Assembly (NCBI RefSeq): GCF_033343995.1 | Contig: NZ_CP137573.1 | Location: 5,117,001 to 5,181,000, forward strand | DNA length: 64,000 nucleotides | Direction: 5' to 3' | Source of the DNA: Streptomyces sp. HUAS YS2 | Lineage (GTDB): Bacteria > Actinomycetota > Actinomycetes > Streptomycetales > Streptomycetaceae | Shown here: positions 16,767 to 26,982 of the stretch, piece after piece | How positions within the stretch are numbered: the first letter of the stretch is position 1 | How the letters are laid out: every line of letters starts with the position of its first letter | The notes under the pieces: generated by a model | What the model saw: only the letters and a program-made list of their open reading frames with translations | Told to the model about the DNA's origin: nothing | Database searches by the model: none | Program-made: the position numbers and the translations under genes

Positions 16767-17737
16767 GCGAACAGCCGCTCGCGCGCCTCGTGCACGCACC
16801 GCCTGTCCTCCCCGGGACCGAGGGCCCGGGGAGGCAGCGTCGCCACCACCTCGCTGCGGCCCGACCGCACCGCCTCGTGCCCGCGCGCCAGGACCGTCAG
16901 GCTCTGCGACGGGCCGGCCTCCACCAGGACCCGGTCCTCCGCCGCGAGGACCCGGTCCAGCGTCGGCCAGAACATCACCGGCGTGACCGGCTGCGCCGCC
17001 CAGAACCCCGGGTCCACCGCCTCGTCCGCCGTCAACAGTCCGCCGGTGTAAGCCGAGTACAGCGGGACCCGGGGCGGTGCGAGCCGCAGCGTCCGCAGCA
17101 GCGCCCGAGCCGGCGCGACCAGCGGGGCGAGCGCCGGGCTGTGGTACGGCGTCCGTGAGGCGAGCCGCCGGTACGTGCGGCCGTCCGCGGCCAGCCGCCG
17201 CGCCACCGCCCCCAGCGGCCCGTCCGGCCCGGACAGCACCGTGTGCCGGGGCCCGTTCACCGCCGCCACCACGACGCCCCCGCCCAGGTACGCGGCGAGG
17301 TCCTCGGGCGCGGCGGCCACCGCCAGCATCCCGCCCGCCGGGGTGGACCGTTGCATCCCCACCCGCTCCCACAGCAGCCGCACCGCGGCGTCCAGGGTGA
17401 ACACCCCCGCGAGGACGGCGGCCGTGAACTCGCCCATGCTGTGCCCGAGATACGCGTCCGGGCGCACGCCCCAGCTCTCCACGAGTCGCCCCATCGCGTA
17501 GTTCACCGCGAACAGCAGCGGCGCGGAGCGGGCGTCGGCCTCCATCGGGACGGCCGGCTCGGTGGCCAGCCAGTCCGCACGCGCGGCCCGGCCCTCCGGC
17601 CCGAGCAGGCCCAGGACCTCGTCCACGGCCTCGGTGAACACCGGCTCGTGCCCGTAGAGCCCGGCCGCCATGAGCGGATGCTGCGCCCCGGTCCCCGGGA
17701 GCATCAGGACGACGGAGCGGCGGCGAGGAAGAGTCAT
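16727..17737 (-). CDS. Free-standing acyltransferase (FabD/ZhuC-like)
   Basis: A 336-residue malonyl-CoA:ACP transacylase fold. It shows nucleophile Ser100 in 'GHSMGEF', Arg125 in 'LLWERVGMQ' and His199 in 'TPYHSPAL'. The N-terminal loop is PGTGAQ instead of the usual PGQG(S/A)Q. In R1128 a similar enzyme (ZhuC) removes acetyl primers so that KAS III starters are used; malonyl transfer is the other option. The ATG at 17737 is chosen because the fold begins there. It is divergent from the carboxylase gene (96-base gap) and its 3' end overlaps the multicopper oxidase gene. Confidence 0.88.
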   Translation of the reverse strand: MTLPRRRSVVLMLPGTGAQHPLMAAGLYGHEPVFTEAVDEVLGLLGPEGRAARADWLATEPAVPMEADARSAPLLFAVNYAMGRLVESWGVRPDAYLGHSMGEFTAAVLAGVFTLDAAVRLLWERVGMQRSTPAGGMLAVAAAPEDLAAYLGGGVVVAAVNGPRHTVLSGPDGPLGAVARRLAADGRTYRRLASRTPYHSPALAPLVAPARALLRTLRLAPPRVPLYSAYTGGLLTADEAVDPGFWAAQPVTPVMFWPTLDRVLAAEDRVLVEAGPSQSLTVLARGHEAVRSGRSEVVATLPPRALGPGEDRRCVHEARERLFAHSGRLPLDLPAS

Positions 17738-17833
17738 GCCACCAGCGTGGTCCGCATCGATCGAGCCGTTCTCCAGCGACTCACGCAGAACCGTTCGAGC
17801 CCGCCTTGAGCACCGCGGCGCATCCTGCACCGC

Positions 17834-19450
17834 ATGAGCGTTGTCGAGGAAACGCACCCGAGACCCGGGACCAGAACCGCCACTCCACCACCCCAGGACG
17901 GCTGCCTGCGCGACCGGGCGGCGGAACTCGCCGCCCTGCGCGAGCGGGTGCGCGGGGGGCCCAGCGACCGGGCCACCGAGGCGCAGCACGCCAAGGGGAA
18001 ACTGACCGCGCGCGAGCGGATCGCGCTGCTCTTCGACGAGGGCACGTTCTCGGAGATCGAGGAGCTGCGCCGGCACCGCGCCACCGGCTTCGGCCTGGAG
18101 GACCGCCGCCCGCACACGGACGGCGTCGTCACCGGCTGGGGCAAGGTGCACGGCCGCACCGTGTTCGCCTACGCCCACGACTTCCGGATCTTCGGCGGCG
18201 CCCTCGGCGAGGCGCACGCGGAGAAGATCCACAAGCTGATGGATCTGGCCGAGGCCGCCGGGGCGCCGATCGTCGGCCTCTGCGACGGCGCCGGCGCGCG
18301 GATCCAGGAAGGCGTCACCGCCCTGGCGGGCTACGGCGGCATCTTCACCCGCAACGTCCGCAACTCCGGGGTGATCCCGCAGATCAGCGTCATCCTGGGC
18401 CCGTGCGCCGGCGGCGCCGCGTACTCCCCGGCGCTCACCGACTTCGTCTTCATGGTGCGCGGCACGGCCCAGATGTTCATCACCGGGCCGGACGTGGTGC
18501 AGGCCGTCACCGGCGAGGTCATCACCCACGACGCGCTCGGCGGCGCGGACGCCCACGCCTCGGTCTCCGGCGTCGCGCACTTCGCCTGCGACGACGAGGA
18601 GTCCTGCCTGGAGGACGTGCGCCACCTGCTGTCGCTGCTGCCCGCGAACAACCGCGAACTGCCGCCCGCCGCACCCTCCGACGACCCGGCGGACCGTCGT
18701 ACCGAGGCCCTGCTCGACCTGGTCCCGGCCGACCCGGGGCGCGCGTACGACATGCGGGCGGTGATCGAGGAGATCGTCGACGACGGCGACTATCTGGAGA
18801 TCCAGGAGAGCTGGGCGACCAACATCGTCTGCGCACTGGCCCGGCTCGACGGGCAGGTGGTGGGCGTGGTCGCCAACCAGCCGTCGGCGTTCGCCGGCGT
18901 CCTGGACATCCACGCCTCGGAAAAGGCCGCCCGGTTCGTCCAGACCTGCGACTCGTTCAACATCCCGCTGGTCACCCTCGTCGACGTCCCCGGCTTCCTG
19001 CCCGGCGTGGACCAGGAGCACGGCGGCATCATCCGGCACGGCGCGAAGCTGCTGTACGCGTACTGCAACGCCACCGTCCCGCGGGTGCAGCTGATCCTGC
19101 GCAAGGCGTACGGCGGCGCGTACATCGTCATGGACTCGCGCTCCATCGGGACGGACGTCTCGCTGGCCTGGCCGAGCAACGAGATCGCCGTGATGGGCGC
19201 GGAGGGCGCCGCGAACGTGGTGTTCCGGCGCGAGATCGCGGCCGCGGCCGACCCGGACGCGACCCGGGCCCGGCTGGTGAAGGAGTACCGCGCGGAGCTG
19301 ATGCACCCGTACTACGCGGCGGAGCGCGGCCTGGTGGACAGCGTCATCGACCCGTCCGAAACCAGGGCGCGCCTGATCGACGCCCTGTCGATGCTCCGCG
19401 CCAAACACGCGCCGCTGCCGAGCCGCAAACACGGGAACCAGCCGCAATGA
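17834..19450 (+). CDS. Acyl-CoA carboxylase beta subunit (carboxyltransferase)
   Basis: A 538-residue crotonase-fold carboxyltransferase with the acyl-CoA and carboxybiotin oxyanion regions ('GAGARIQEG', 'GPCAGGAAYSPAL', 'GFLPGVDQEHGG'). At the specificity position known from S. coelicolor PccB (Asp422) and AccB (Ile), this protein has Ile431 in 'GGAYIVMD', compatible with acetyl-CoA and malonyl-CoA production. It pairs with an epsilon subunit downstream; no biotinylated alpha subunit lies beside it, so it must borrow a shared one. Next to the AT gene it probably supplies extender units to the polyketide cluster. Confidence 0.93.
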   Translation: MSVVEETHPRPGTRTATPPPQDGCLRDRAAELAALRERVRGGPSDRATEAQHAKGKLTARERIALLFDEGTFSEIEELRRHRATGFGLEDRRPHTDGVVTGWGKVHGRTVFAYAHDFRIFGGALGEAHAEKIHKLMDLAEAAGAPIVGLCDGAGARIQEGVTALAGYGGIFTRNVRNSGVIPQISVILGPCAGGAAYSPALTDFVFMVRGTAQMFITGPDVVQAVTGEVITHDALGGADAHASVSGVAHFACDDEESCLEDVRHLLSLLPANNRELPPAAPSDDPADRRTEALLDLVPADPGRAYDMRAVIEEIVDDGDYLEIQESWATNIVCALARLDGQVVGVVANQPSAFAGVLDIHASEKAARFVQTCDSFNIPLVTLVDVPGFLPGVDQEHGGIIRHGAKLLYAYCNATVPRVQLILRKAYGGAYIVMDSRSIGTDVSLAWPSNEIAVMGAEGAANVVFRREIAAAADPDATRARLVKEYRAELMHPYYAAERGLVDSVIDPSETRARLIDALSMLRAKHAPLPSRKHGNQPQ

Positions 19451-19659
19451 CGGGGATACGGGTGCTCCGAGGCACCCCGACCCGGGAGGAACTGGCGGCC
19501 TGCGTGCTGGTGCTGCAGGCGCTGGCGGCGGGCCGCGCGGCCGACCGTACGGGCCCGGGCGGCCCACCGACGGCCGTCTGGCCGAGGACAGCGGCCCCCC
19601 TGGCCACCCCGGCCCCGTCGTGGTGGGCGTCGGGGCGAGCGGGGGCGTGGCGCCCCTGA
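19447..19659 (+). CDS. Acyl-CoA carboxylase epsilon subunit (AccE-like)
   Basis: A 70-residue protein beginning 'MTGIRVLRGTPTREELAACVLVLQAL', which fits the start of actinobacterial carboxylase epsilon subunits ('IRVVRGxPTxEELAAL'), with Trp residues near the C-terminus. These small subunits bind the beta subunit and raise activity. The ATG overlaps the stop of the beta-subunit gene (ATGA), so the two are coupled. The C-terminal part is Pro/Ala-rich and poorly conserved. Confidence 0.85.
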   Translation: MTGIRVLRGTPTREELAACVLVLQALAAGRAADRTGPGGPPTAVWPRTAAPLATPAPSWWASGRAGAWRP

Positions 19660-19790
19660 GGGCGCGGGACTGTGCCGACATGCGGCTCCGCCGCGTGGGC
19701 GCGACAGCGGTTGTGCCCCGACAGGGGCGCGGGGAACTGCGCGACAAGCCACAACGGGCCCGCACCGGCCCACGGCCGAATCACGCAGCT
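19660..19790. repeat. Streptomyces-type dispersed intergenic repeat
   Basis: The 144-base gap contains phrases such as 'GGGGCGCGGGGAACTGCGCG' and 'CGGCTCCGCCGCGTGGGCGC' that I recognise as widely scattered intergenic repeats in streptomycete genomes. They fall between convergent genes (accE + and the acyl-CoA dehydrogenase -). They may form hairpins that end transcription. Confidence 0.55.
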
Positions 19791-19803
19791 CCCCGCCAAG
19801 GGG

Positions 19804-20964
19804 CTACGCGGGCAGCCCCAGCTCCCGCGCGATCAGCATCCGCTGCACCTCGCTCGTGCCCTCGCCGATCTCCAGGATCTTCGAGTCGCGCCACATCCGG
19901 GCGACCGGGTACTCGTTCATGAACCCGTACCCGCCGTGGATCTGCGTGGCATCGCGCGCGTTGTCGACGGCGACGGTCGACGAGTACAGCTTCGCGACCG
20001 CCGCCTCCTTCTTGAACGGCTCGCCGAGCACCAGCCGCGACGCGGCGTCGCGCCAGCCGATGCGGGCCATGTGCGCCCGGGTCTCCATGTCCGCGATCTT
20101 GAACTGGATGGCCTGGTACGTGCTGATCGGCGAACCGAAGGCGTGACGTTCCTTCGCGTACTTCACGGACTCGTCGACGCAGCCCTGCGCGAGCCCGGTG
20201 GCGAGCGCCGCGATCGCGATCCGCCCCTCGTCGAGGATGCGCAGGAACTGCGCGTACCCGCGCCCTTCCTCGCCCAGCAGGTTCTCCACCGGCACCCGGA
20301 CGCCGTCGAACGACAGCTCACGGGTGTCGGAGGCGTTCCAGCCGACCTTGGAGTACGGCGCGGCCACGGTGAACCCGGGCGTCCCGGACGGCACGATGAT
20401 CGAGGAGATCAGCGGCCGGCCGTCGTCCTTCCGGCCCGTGACGGCGGTGACGGTCACCAGACCGGTGATGTCGGTCCCGGAGTTGGTGATGAAGCACTTG
20501 GAGCCGTTGATCACCCAGTGGTCGCCGTCCCGGACGGCCGTGGTCCGGGTGCCGCCCGCGTCCGAGCCGGCGCCCGGCTCGGTCAGACCGAACGCGCCCA
20601 GCATCTCGCCGGAGCAGAGCTTCGGCAGCCAGGTGCGCTTCTGCTCCTCGGTGCCGAAGCGGTAGACCGGCATCGCGCCGAGCGAGACGCCCGCCTCCAG
20701 GGTGATGGCCACGGACGAGTCGACCCGGGCCAGCTCCTCCAGGGCGATGCCGAGGGCGAGGTAGTCGCCGCCCATGCCGCCGTACTCCTCCGGGAACGGC
20801 AGGCCGAACAGGCCCATCTGCCCCATCTGGCGGACGATCTCGTACGGGAACTCGTGCCGCTCGTAGTAGTCGCCGATCTTCGGGGCGACCACGTCGTGGG
20901 CGAACTCCTCGACGGTGCGGCGGAGTTCCTCGTGCTCGGGGGTGAGCCGGTGGTCGAGGGACAT
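19804..20964 (-). CDS. acdH: Acyl-CoA dehydrogenase (leucine/isovalerate pathway)
   Basis: A 386-residue FAD enzyme: 'LTEPGAGSDAGG' and 'CFITNSG' (FAD/substrate loops), 'QIHGGYGFMNEYPVARMWRDSK' and the C-terminal 'EGTSEVQRMLIAR' region. As the last gene of an operon with methylcrotonyl-CoA carboxylase and HMG-CoA lyase, its substrate is most likely isovaleryl-CoA, giving methylcrotonyl-CoA. S. coelicolor acdH is known to act on branched and short acyl-CoAs. The ATG at 20964 follows AAGGAG by 11 bases. The gene starts 8 bases after the lyase stop. Confidence 0.88.
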   Translation of the reverse strand: MSLDHRLTPEHEELRRTVEEFAHDVVAPKIGDYYERHEFPYEIVRQMGQMGLFGLPFPEEYGGMGGDYLALGIALEELARVDSSVAITLEAGVSLGAMPVYRFGTEEQKRTWLPKLCSGEMLGAFGLTEPGAGSDAGGTRTTAVRDGDHWVINGSKCFITNSGTDITGLVTVTAVTGRKDDGRPLISSIIVPSGTPGFTVAAPYSKVGWNASDTRELSFDGVRVPVENLLGEEGRGYAQFLRILDEGRIAIAALATGLAQGCVDESVKYAKERHAFGSPISTYQAIQFKIADMETRAHMARIGWRDAASRLVLGEPFKKEAAVAKLYSSTVAVDNARDATQIHGGYGFMNEYPVARMWRDSKILEIGEGTSEVQRMLIARELGLPA

Positions 20965-20972
20965 GGTGTTCG

Positions 20973-21907
20973 TCACTCCTTGTGGGAGAGGGCGCGGACG
21001 GTACGGGAGGGGCTGGGTCGGCCCAGCTGTTCGGCCATCCACGCGCTGGTGGCGGTCAGGCGGCCGAGGTCGACGCCGGTCTCGATGCCGAGACCGTCGA
21101 GCATCCACACGAGGTCCTCGGTGGCGAGGTTGCCCGTGGCGCTCTTCGCGTACGGGCAGCCGCCGAGGCCGCCGGCGGAGGCGTCGACCGTGGTCACGCC
21201 GTGCCGGAGCGCGGCGAGCGTGTTGGACAGGGCCTGGCCGTACGTGTCGTGGAAGTGCACGGCGAGACGGGAGGTGGGCACCCCCGCCTCGTTGAGGCCC
21301 TTCAGGAGGGCGGTGACGTGGCCGGGGGTGGCGACGCCGATCGTGTCGCCGAGGCTCAGCTCGTCGCAGCCCATCTCGGCGAGGGCCTTGGTGACCCGGA
21401 CGACCTGCTCGACGGGCACGGCCCCTTCCCAGGGGTCGCCGAAGCACATCGACAGATAGCCGCGGACGGAGACGCCCTGCTCTATGGCCCGGGTGACGAC
21501 CGGCTCGAACATGGCGAGCGCCTCGTCGACGGTCCGGTTGAGGTTGGCCTTGGCGAACGACTCGGTGGCGGACGCGAAGACGGCGATGTGGCGGGCGCCG
21601 AGGGAGAGCGCGCGGTCGAGCCCGCGCTCGTTCGGCACGAGCACGGGGAGCCGTACCGGTAGCTCCCGTACGCGCGGGAACAGGTCCTCCGCGTCGGCCA
21701 GCTGCGGCACCCACTTCGGGTGCACGAAGCTGGTCGCCTCGACGGTGTCGAGCCCGGCGTCGGCGAGCCGCCGCACGAACTCGGCCTTCACGTCGGTCGG
21801 GACGACGGTCTTCTCGTTCTGCAGCCCGTCCCGCGCCCCGACCTCGTGGATCCGCACGCGGGCGGGCAGGGCGGGGTCGGCCACGGTCATGGGCAGCCCG
21901 GACACGC

Positions 21908-21911
<4 letters not shown>
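20973..21911 (-). CDS. hmgL: Hydroxymethylglutaryl-CoA lyase
   Basis: A 312-residue DRE-TIM-like barrel with 'GARDGLQNE' (catalytic Arg/Asp), 'HFHDTYGQAL' metal-binding His residues and the signature 'GGLGGCPYAKSATGN' carrying the catalytic Cys. It cleaves HMG-CoA to acetoacetate and acetyl-CoA, the last step of leucine degradation. The ATG overlaps the stop of the biotin carboxylase gene (ATGA). Confidence 0.94.
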
Positions 21912-23833
<1,922 letters not shown>

Positions 23834-23840
23834 CTGTCAC

Positions 23841-25448
23841 TCACATCCGGAAGACGCCGAAGGCGGGGTCGCTGAGCGGGGCGTTGGCGCAGGCGGTCAG
23901 CGCGAGGCCGACGACCTGGCGGGTCTCCATCGGGTCGATGACCCCGTCGTCCCAGAGCCGGGCCGTCGCGTAGTAGGCGTTGCCCTGGGTCTCGTACTGC
24001 GCACGGATCGGGGCCTTGAAGTCCTCTTCCTCCTCGGCGCTCCACGCGTCGCCGAGCTGGTCGCGCTTGACCGTGGCCAGCACGGAGGCGGCCTGCTCGC
24101 CGCCCATGACCGAGATCTTGGCGTTGGGCCACATCCACAGGAAGCGGGGCGAGTACGCCCGGCCGCACATCGAGTAGTTGCCGGCCCCGTACGAGCCGCC
24201 GACGACCACGGTCAGCTTCGGCACCCGGGTGCACGCGACCGCCGTCACCATCTTGGCGCCGTGCTTGGCGATGCCGCCGGCCTCGTAGTCGCGGCCGACC
24301 ATGAAGCCGGAGATGTTCTGCAGGAACAGCAGCGGGATGCCGCGCTGGTCGCACAGCTCGATGAAGTGCGCGCCCTTCTGGGCGGACTCGGCGAACAGGA
24401 TGCCGTTGTTGGCGACGATGCCGACCGGGTGGCCGTGGATCCGGGCGAAGCCGGTGACCAGCGTCTGCCCGAACTCGGCCTTGAACTCCTGGAAGCGGGA
24501 GCCGTCCACGAGCCGGGCGATGATCTCGCGGGCGTCGTACGGCGTGCGCGAGTCGACCGGCACCGCGCCGTACAGCCCGGCCGGGTCGACCTTCGGCTCC
24601 TCGGCCGACTGCACCGACCAGGGCAGCGGGCCGCGCTCGGGCAGCGTGGCGACGATGTTCCGGACGATCCGCAGCGCGTGCGCGTCGTCCTCCGCCAGGT
24701 GGTCGGTCACACCCGACGTACGGGAGTGCACCTCGCCGCCGCCGAGCTCCTCCGCCGTGACGACCTCGCCGGTCGCGGCCTTCACCAGCGGCGGGCCACC
24801 CAGAAAGATGGTGCCCTGGTTCCGGACGATCACGGCCTCGTCGCTCATCGCGGGGACGTACGCCCCGCCGGCCGTGCACGACCCGAGCACGGCCGCGATC
24901 TGCGGAATCCCGGCACCCGACATGCGGGCCTGGTTGTAGAAGATCCGCCCGAAGTGCTCGCGGTCCGGGAACACCTCGTCCTGCATCGGCAGGAACGCAC
25001 CGCCCGAGTCGACCAGGTAGAGGCAGGGCAGCCGGTTCTCCAGCGCCACCTCCTGGGCCCGCAGGTGCTTCTTCACCGTCATCGGGTAGTACGTGCCGCC
25101 CTTGACGGTCGCGTCGTTGGCGACGATCACGCACTCGCGGCCGGAGACCCGGCCGATGCCCGCGATCACGCCGGCCGCCGGGGCCTGGTCGCCGTACATC
25201 CCGTTCGCCGCGAGGGGGGCCAGTTCCAGGAACGGCGAGCCGGGATCGAGGAGGCTGTCGACGCGGTCCCGGGGCAGGAGCTTGCCGCGCGCGGTGTGGC
25301 GCGCGCGGGCCTTCTCGCCGCCGCCGAGCGCGGCCGCGGCGAGCTTGGCGCGCAGCGTCTCGGCCAGCTCGGTGTGGGCCGCCTCGTTGGCCTTCCAGGC
25401 CTCCGACGCGGGGTCGGCCGCGCTCGTCAGCACAGGTGCCTGCTGCAT
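23841..25448 (-). CDS. Methylcrotonyl-CoA carboxylase beta subunit
   Basis: A 535-residue carboxyltransferase with 'YLVDSGGAFLPMQDEVFPD', 'GSCTAGGAYVPAMSDE', 'GGSYGAGNYSMCGRAY' and 'MGGEQAASVLA', a pattern specific to MCC rather than propionyl-CoA carboxylase subunits. It is the first gene of the operon and follows GGGAG in a short leader. Two 16-bp palindromes lie just upstream, between it and the divergent TetR gene, so its transcription is probably repressed by that regulator until a leucine-derived acyl-CoA appears (inference). Confidence 0.94.
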   Translation of the reverse strand: MQQAPVLTSAADPASEAWKANEAAHTELAETLRAKLAAAALGGGEKARARHTARGKLLPRDRVDSLLDPGSPFLELAPLAANGMYGDQAPAAGVIAGIGRVSGRECVIVANDATVKGGTYYPMTVKKHLRAQEVALENRLPCLYLVDSGGAFLPMQDEVFPDREHFGRIFYNQARMSGAGIPQIAAVLGSCTAGGAYVPAMSDEAVIVRNQGTIFLGGPPLVKAATGEVVTAEELGGGEVHSRTSGVTDHLAEDDAHALRIVRNIVATLPERGPLPWSVQSAEEPKVDPAGLYGAVPVDSRTPYDAREIIARLVDGSRFQEFKAEFGQTLVTGFARIHGHPVGIVANNGILFAESAQKGAHFIELCDQRGIPLLFLQNISGFMVGRDYEAGGIAKHGAKMVTAVACTRVPKLTVVVGGSYGAGNYSMCGRAYSPRFLWMWPNAKISVMGGEQAASVLATVKRDQLGDAWSAEEEEDFKAPIRAQYETQGNAYYATARLWDDGVIDPMETRQVVGLALTACANAPLSDPAFGVFRM

Positions 25449-25468
25449 TTCTCGAGCTCCCTTGCTCG

Positions 25469-25484
25469 GTTAATGAGCGTTAAC
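25469..25484. promoter_or_regulatory. Putative TetR operator 1
   Basis: GTTAATGAGCGTTAAC is a near-perfect palindrome (one mismatched pair). It starts 21 bases upstream of the MCC beta start codon and is almost the same as operator 2. Confidence 0.75.
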
Positions 25485-25497
25485 GTATGTCAGTCAG

Positions 25498-25513
25498 GTT
25501 AACGACCGCTAAC
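25498..25513. promoter_or_regulatory. Putative TetR operator 2
   Basis: GTTAACGACCGCTAAC, a second near-palindrome to the same consensus, is 29 bp from the first (about three helical turns). It overlaps the proposed -35 of the TetR gene, which suggests autoregulation. Confidence 0.75.
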
Positions 25514-25528
25514 CCGGTTGTCTAGAAT
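25499..25528 (+). promoter_or_regulatory. Proposed promoter of the TetR gene
   Basis: TTAACG (25499-25504) and TAGAAT (25523-25528) are separated by 18 bases. Transcription would begin near 25535, at the ATG itself, so the mRNA is probably leaderless; no ribosome-binding site is visible. Confidence 0.5.
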
Positions 25529-25535
25529 CGCTTCC

Positions 25536-26117
25536 ATGAGCACCAGGACCGACGCCCCGACGCGACGCGAGCAGATCCTCAAGGAGGCCGCGCGCCTCTT
25601 CGCCGAGCGCGGCTTCCACGGCGTCGGCGTGGACGAGATAGGAGCAGCGGTCGGCATCAGCGGTCCCGGCCTCTACCGGCACTTCGCCGGCAAGGACGCG
25701 ATGCTCGCCGAGCTGCTGGTCGGCATCAGTGAGCGGCTGCTCGACGGCGGCATGCTCCGCGTCGACGGAGCGGACGGCAGCCCGCGCGAGGTCCTGTCCT
25801 CCCTCATCGACGGACACATCGACTTCGCGCTCGACGACCGCCCCCTCATCACCCTGCACGACCGGGAGCTGGACCGCCTGCGCGACGAGGACCGCAAGCG
25901 GGTCCGGCAGCTCCAGCGGCGGTACGTCGAACTCTGGGTCGCCGTGGTCCGCGAGCTGTACCCGGTGGCCGGCGAGGCCGAGGTCCGGGCTGCCGTGCAC
26001 GCCGTCTTCGGCCTGCTCAACTCCACGCCGCACCTGGGCGCGCTCGGCCGCAACGCCATGGAGGAGCTGCTGCGCCGCCTCGCGAACGGCGCCTTCGACG
26101 CCCTGGCGACGGAGTAG
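25536..26117 (+). CDS. TetR-family regulator of the leucine-catabolic operon
   Basis: 193 residues. N-terminal helix-turn-helix at about 12-55: 'REQILKEAARLFAERGFHGVGVDEIGAAVGISGPGLYRHFAGKDAML', then a ligand-binding domain. It is divergent from the MCC/HMG-CoA lyase operon and shares an 87-base control region with two matching operators. A role as an acyl-CoA-responsive repressor is inferred. The ATG at 25536 is preferred over an in-frame codon at 25518, which falls inside the promoter. Confidence 0.9.
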   Translation: MSTRTDAPTRREQILKEAARLFAERGFHGVGVDEIGAAVGISGPGLYRHFAGKDAMLAELLVGISERLLDGGMLRVDGADGSPREVLSSLIDGHIDFALDDRPLITLHDRELDRLRDEDRKRVRQLQRRYVELWVAVVRELYPVAGEAEVRAAVHAVFGLLNSTPHLGALGRNAMEELLRRLANGAFDALATE

Positions 26118-26189
26118 TCACCGCGATTACCCACGTACACCGGTCCGGAAACCGGAACGATTGCTCGTGAACGGTCGGACTCGGTCACA

Positions 26190-26978
26190 ATGAGTCGCAT
26201 GCCGATACTCAGCCGTGACGCCCTCGTCGAACAACTGGTCCGCACCCGTATCGCGGGAGACGTCGCCACGCCGCGCGACAACAACCTCTCCCACTACCGC
26301 AAGCTCGCCAACGGCGACCGGCACTACTGGCTGGGCCTGGAGCTCGGCGACCGGTGGGCCGACGAGCAGGACGTCCTCGCCGTCATGGCCGAGCGCTGCG
26401 GCGTCAACGACGACCCGGCGCACCGCTTCGGCCAGGACACCATCGACCCCGAGCTGACCGTCGACGCCCTGGACCGCGCCGCCGCCCGGCTGCGCAAGGC
26501 CGCCGCCGGCAACGAGCGGGTGCTCTTCGCGACCGGCCACCCCGGCTCGCTGATCGACCTGCACAGCCGCACCGCCGCCGCGCTGCGCGCCGCCGGCTGC
26601 GACATCGTCCGCATCCCCGGCGGGCTCGTCGCCGACGAGGGGTACGTCGTCCAGTTCGCCGACGTCTCCCTCTTCGAGCGCGGCGCGAGCCTCTGGCACA
26701 CCCATTCGCCGGAGCCGATGAACGCGATCCTCGACGCGCTGGAGGCCGAGGGCAGCCCGCTGCCCGACCTCGTCGTCGCCGACCACGGCTGGGCGGGCCG
26801 CGCGGCCCAGCGCGGCATCGACGCCATCGGGTACGCCGACTGCAACGACCCCGCGCTCTTCCTCGCCGAGGCGGAAGGCACCCTCCAGGTCGCCGTCCCC
26901 CTCGACGACCACGTCATCGACCCCCGGTACTACGAACCGATGACGGAGTACCTGCTGAACGCCGCCGGCCTGCTCTGA
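26190..26978 (+). CDS. Conserved phosphatase-like protein of unknown function
   Basis: A 262-residue soluble protein. I do not recognise a defined catalytic motif. Related streptomycete proteins are usually auto-labelled 'phosphatase'. Notable stretches are 'PRDNNLSHYRKLANGDRHYWLGLEL', 'FATGHPGSLIDLH', 'RIPGGLVADEGYVVQFADV' and 'VVADHGWAGRAAQRGIDAIGYADCNDP', with several His and Asp that could bind a metal. Two starts are possible (ATG 26190 or 26199), neither with a good ribosome-binding site. It stands alone between the TetR gene and the convergent CDF transporter gene, with only four bases before the latter's stop. Confidence 0.75.
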   Translation: MSRMPILSRDALVEQLVRTRIAGDVATPRDNNLSHYRKLANGDRHYWLGLELGDRWADEQDVLAVMAERCGVNDDPAHRFGQDTIDPELTVDALDRAAARLRKAAAGNERVLFATGHPGSLIDLHSRTAAALRAAGCDIVRIPGGLVADEGYVVQFADVSLFERGASLWHTHSPEPMNAILDALEAEGSPLPDLVVADHGWAGRAAQRGIDAIGYADCNDPALFLAEAEGTLQVAVPLDDHVIDPRYYEPMTEYLLNAAGLL

Positions 26979-26982
26979 CCGG

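Noticed and set aside
17738..19765. Upstream extension of the AT open frame on the minus strand
   Set aside because: It lies opposite the carboxylase beta subunit; the AT fold starts only at 17737.
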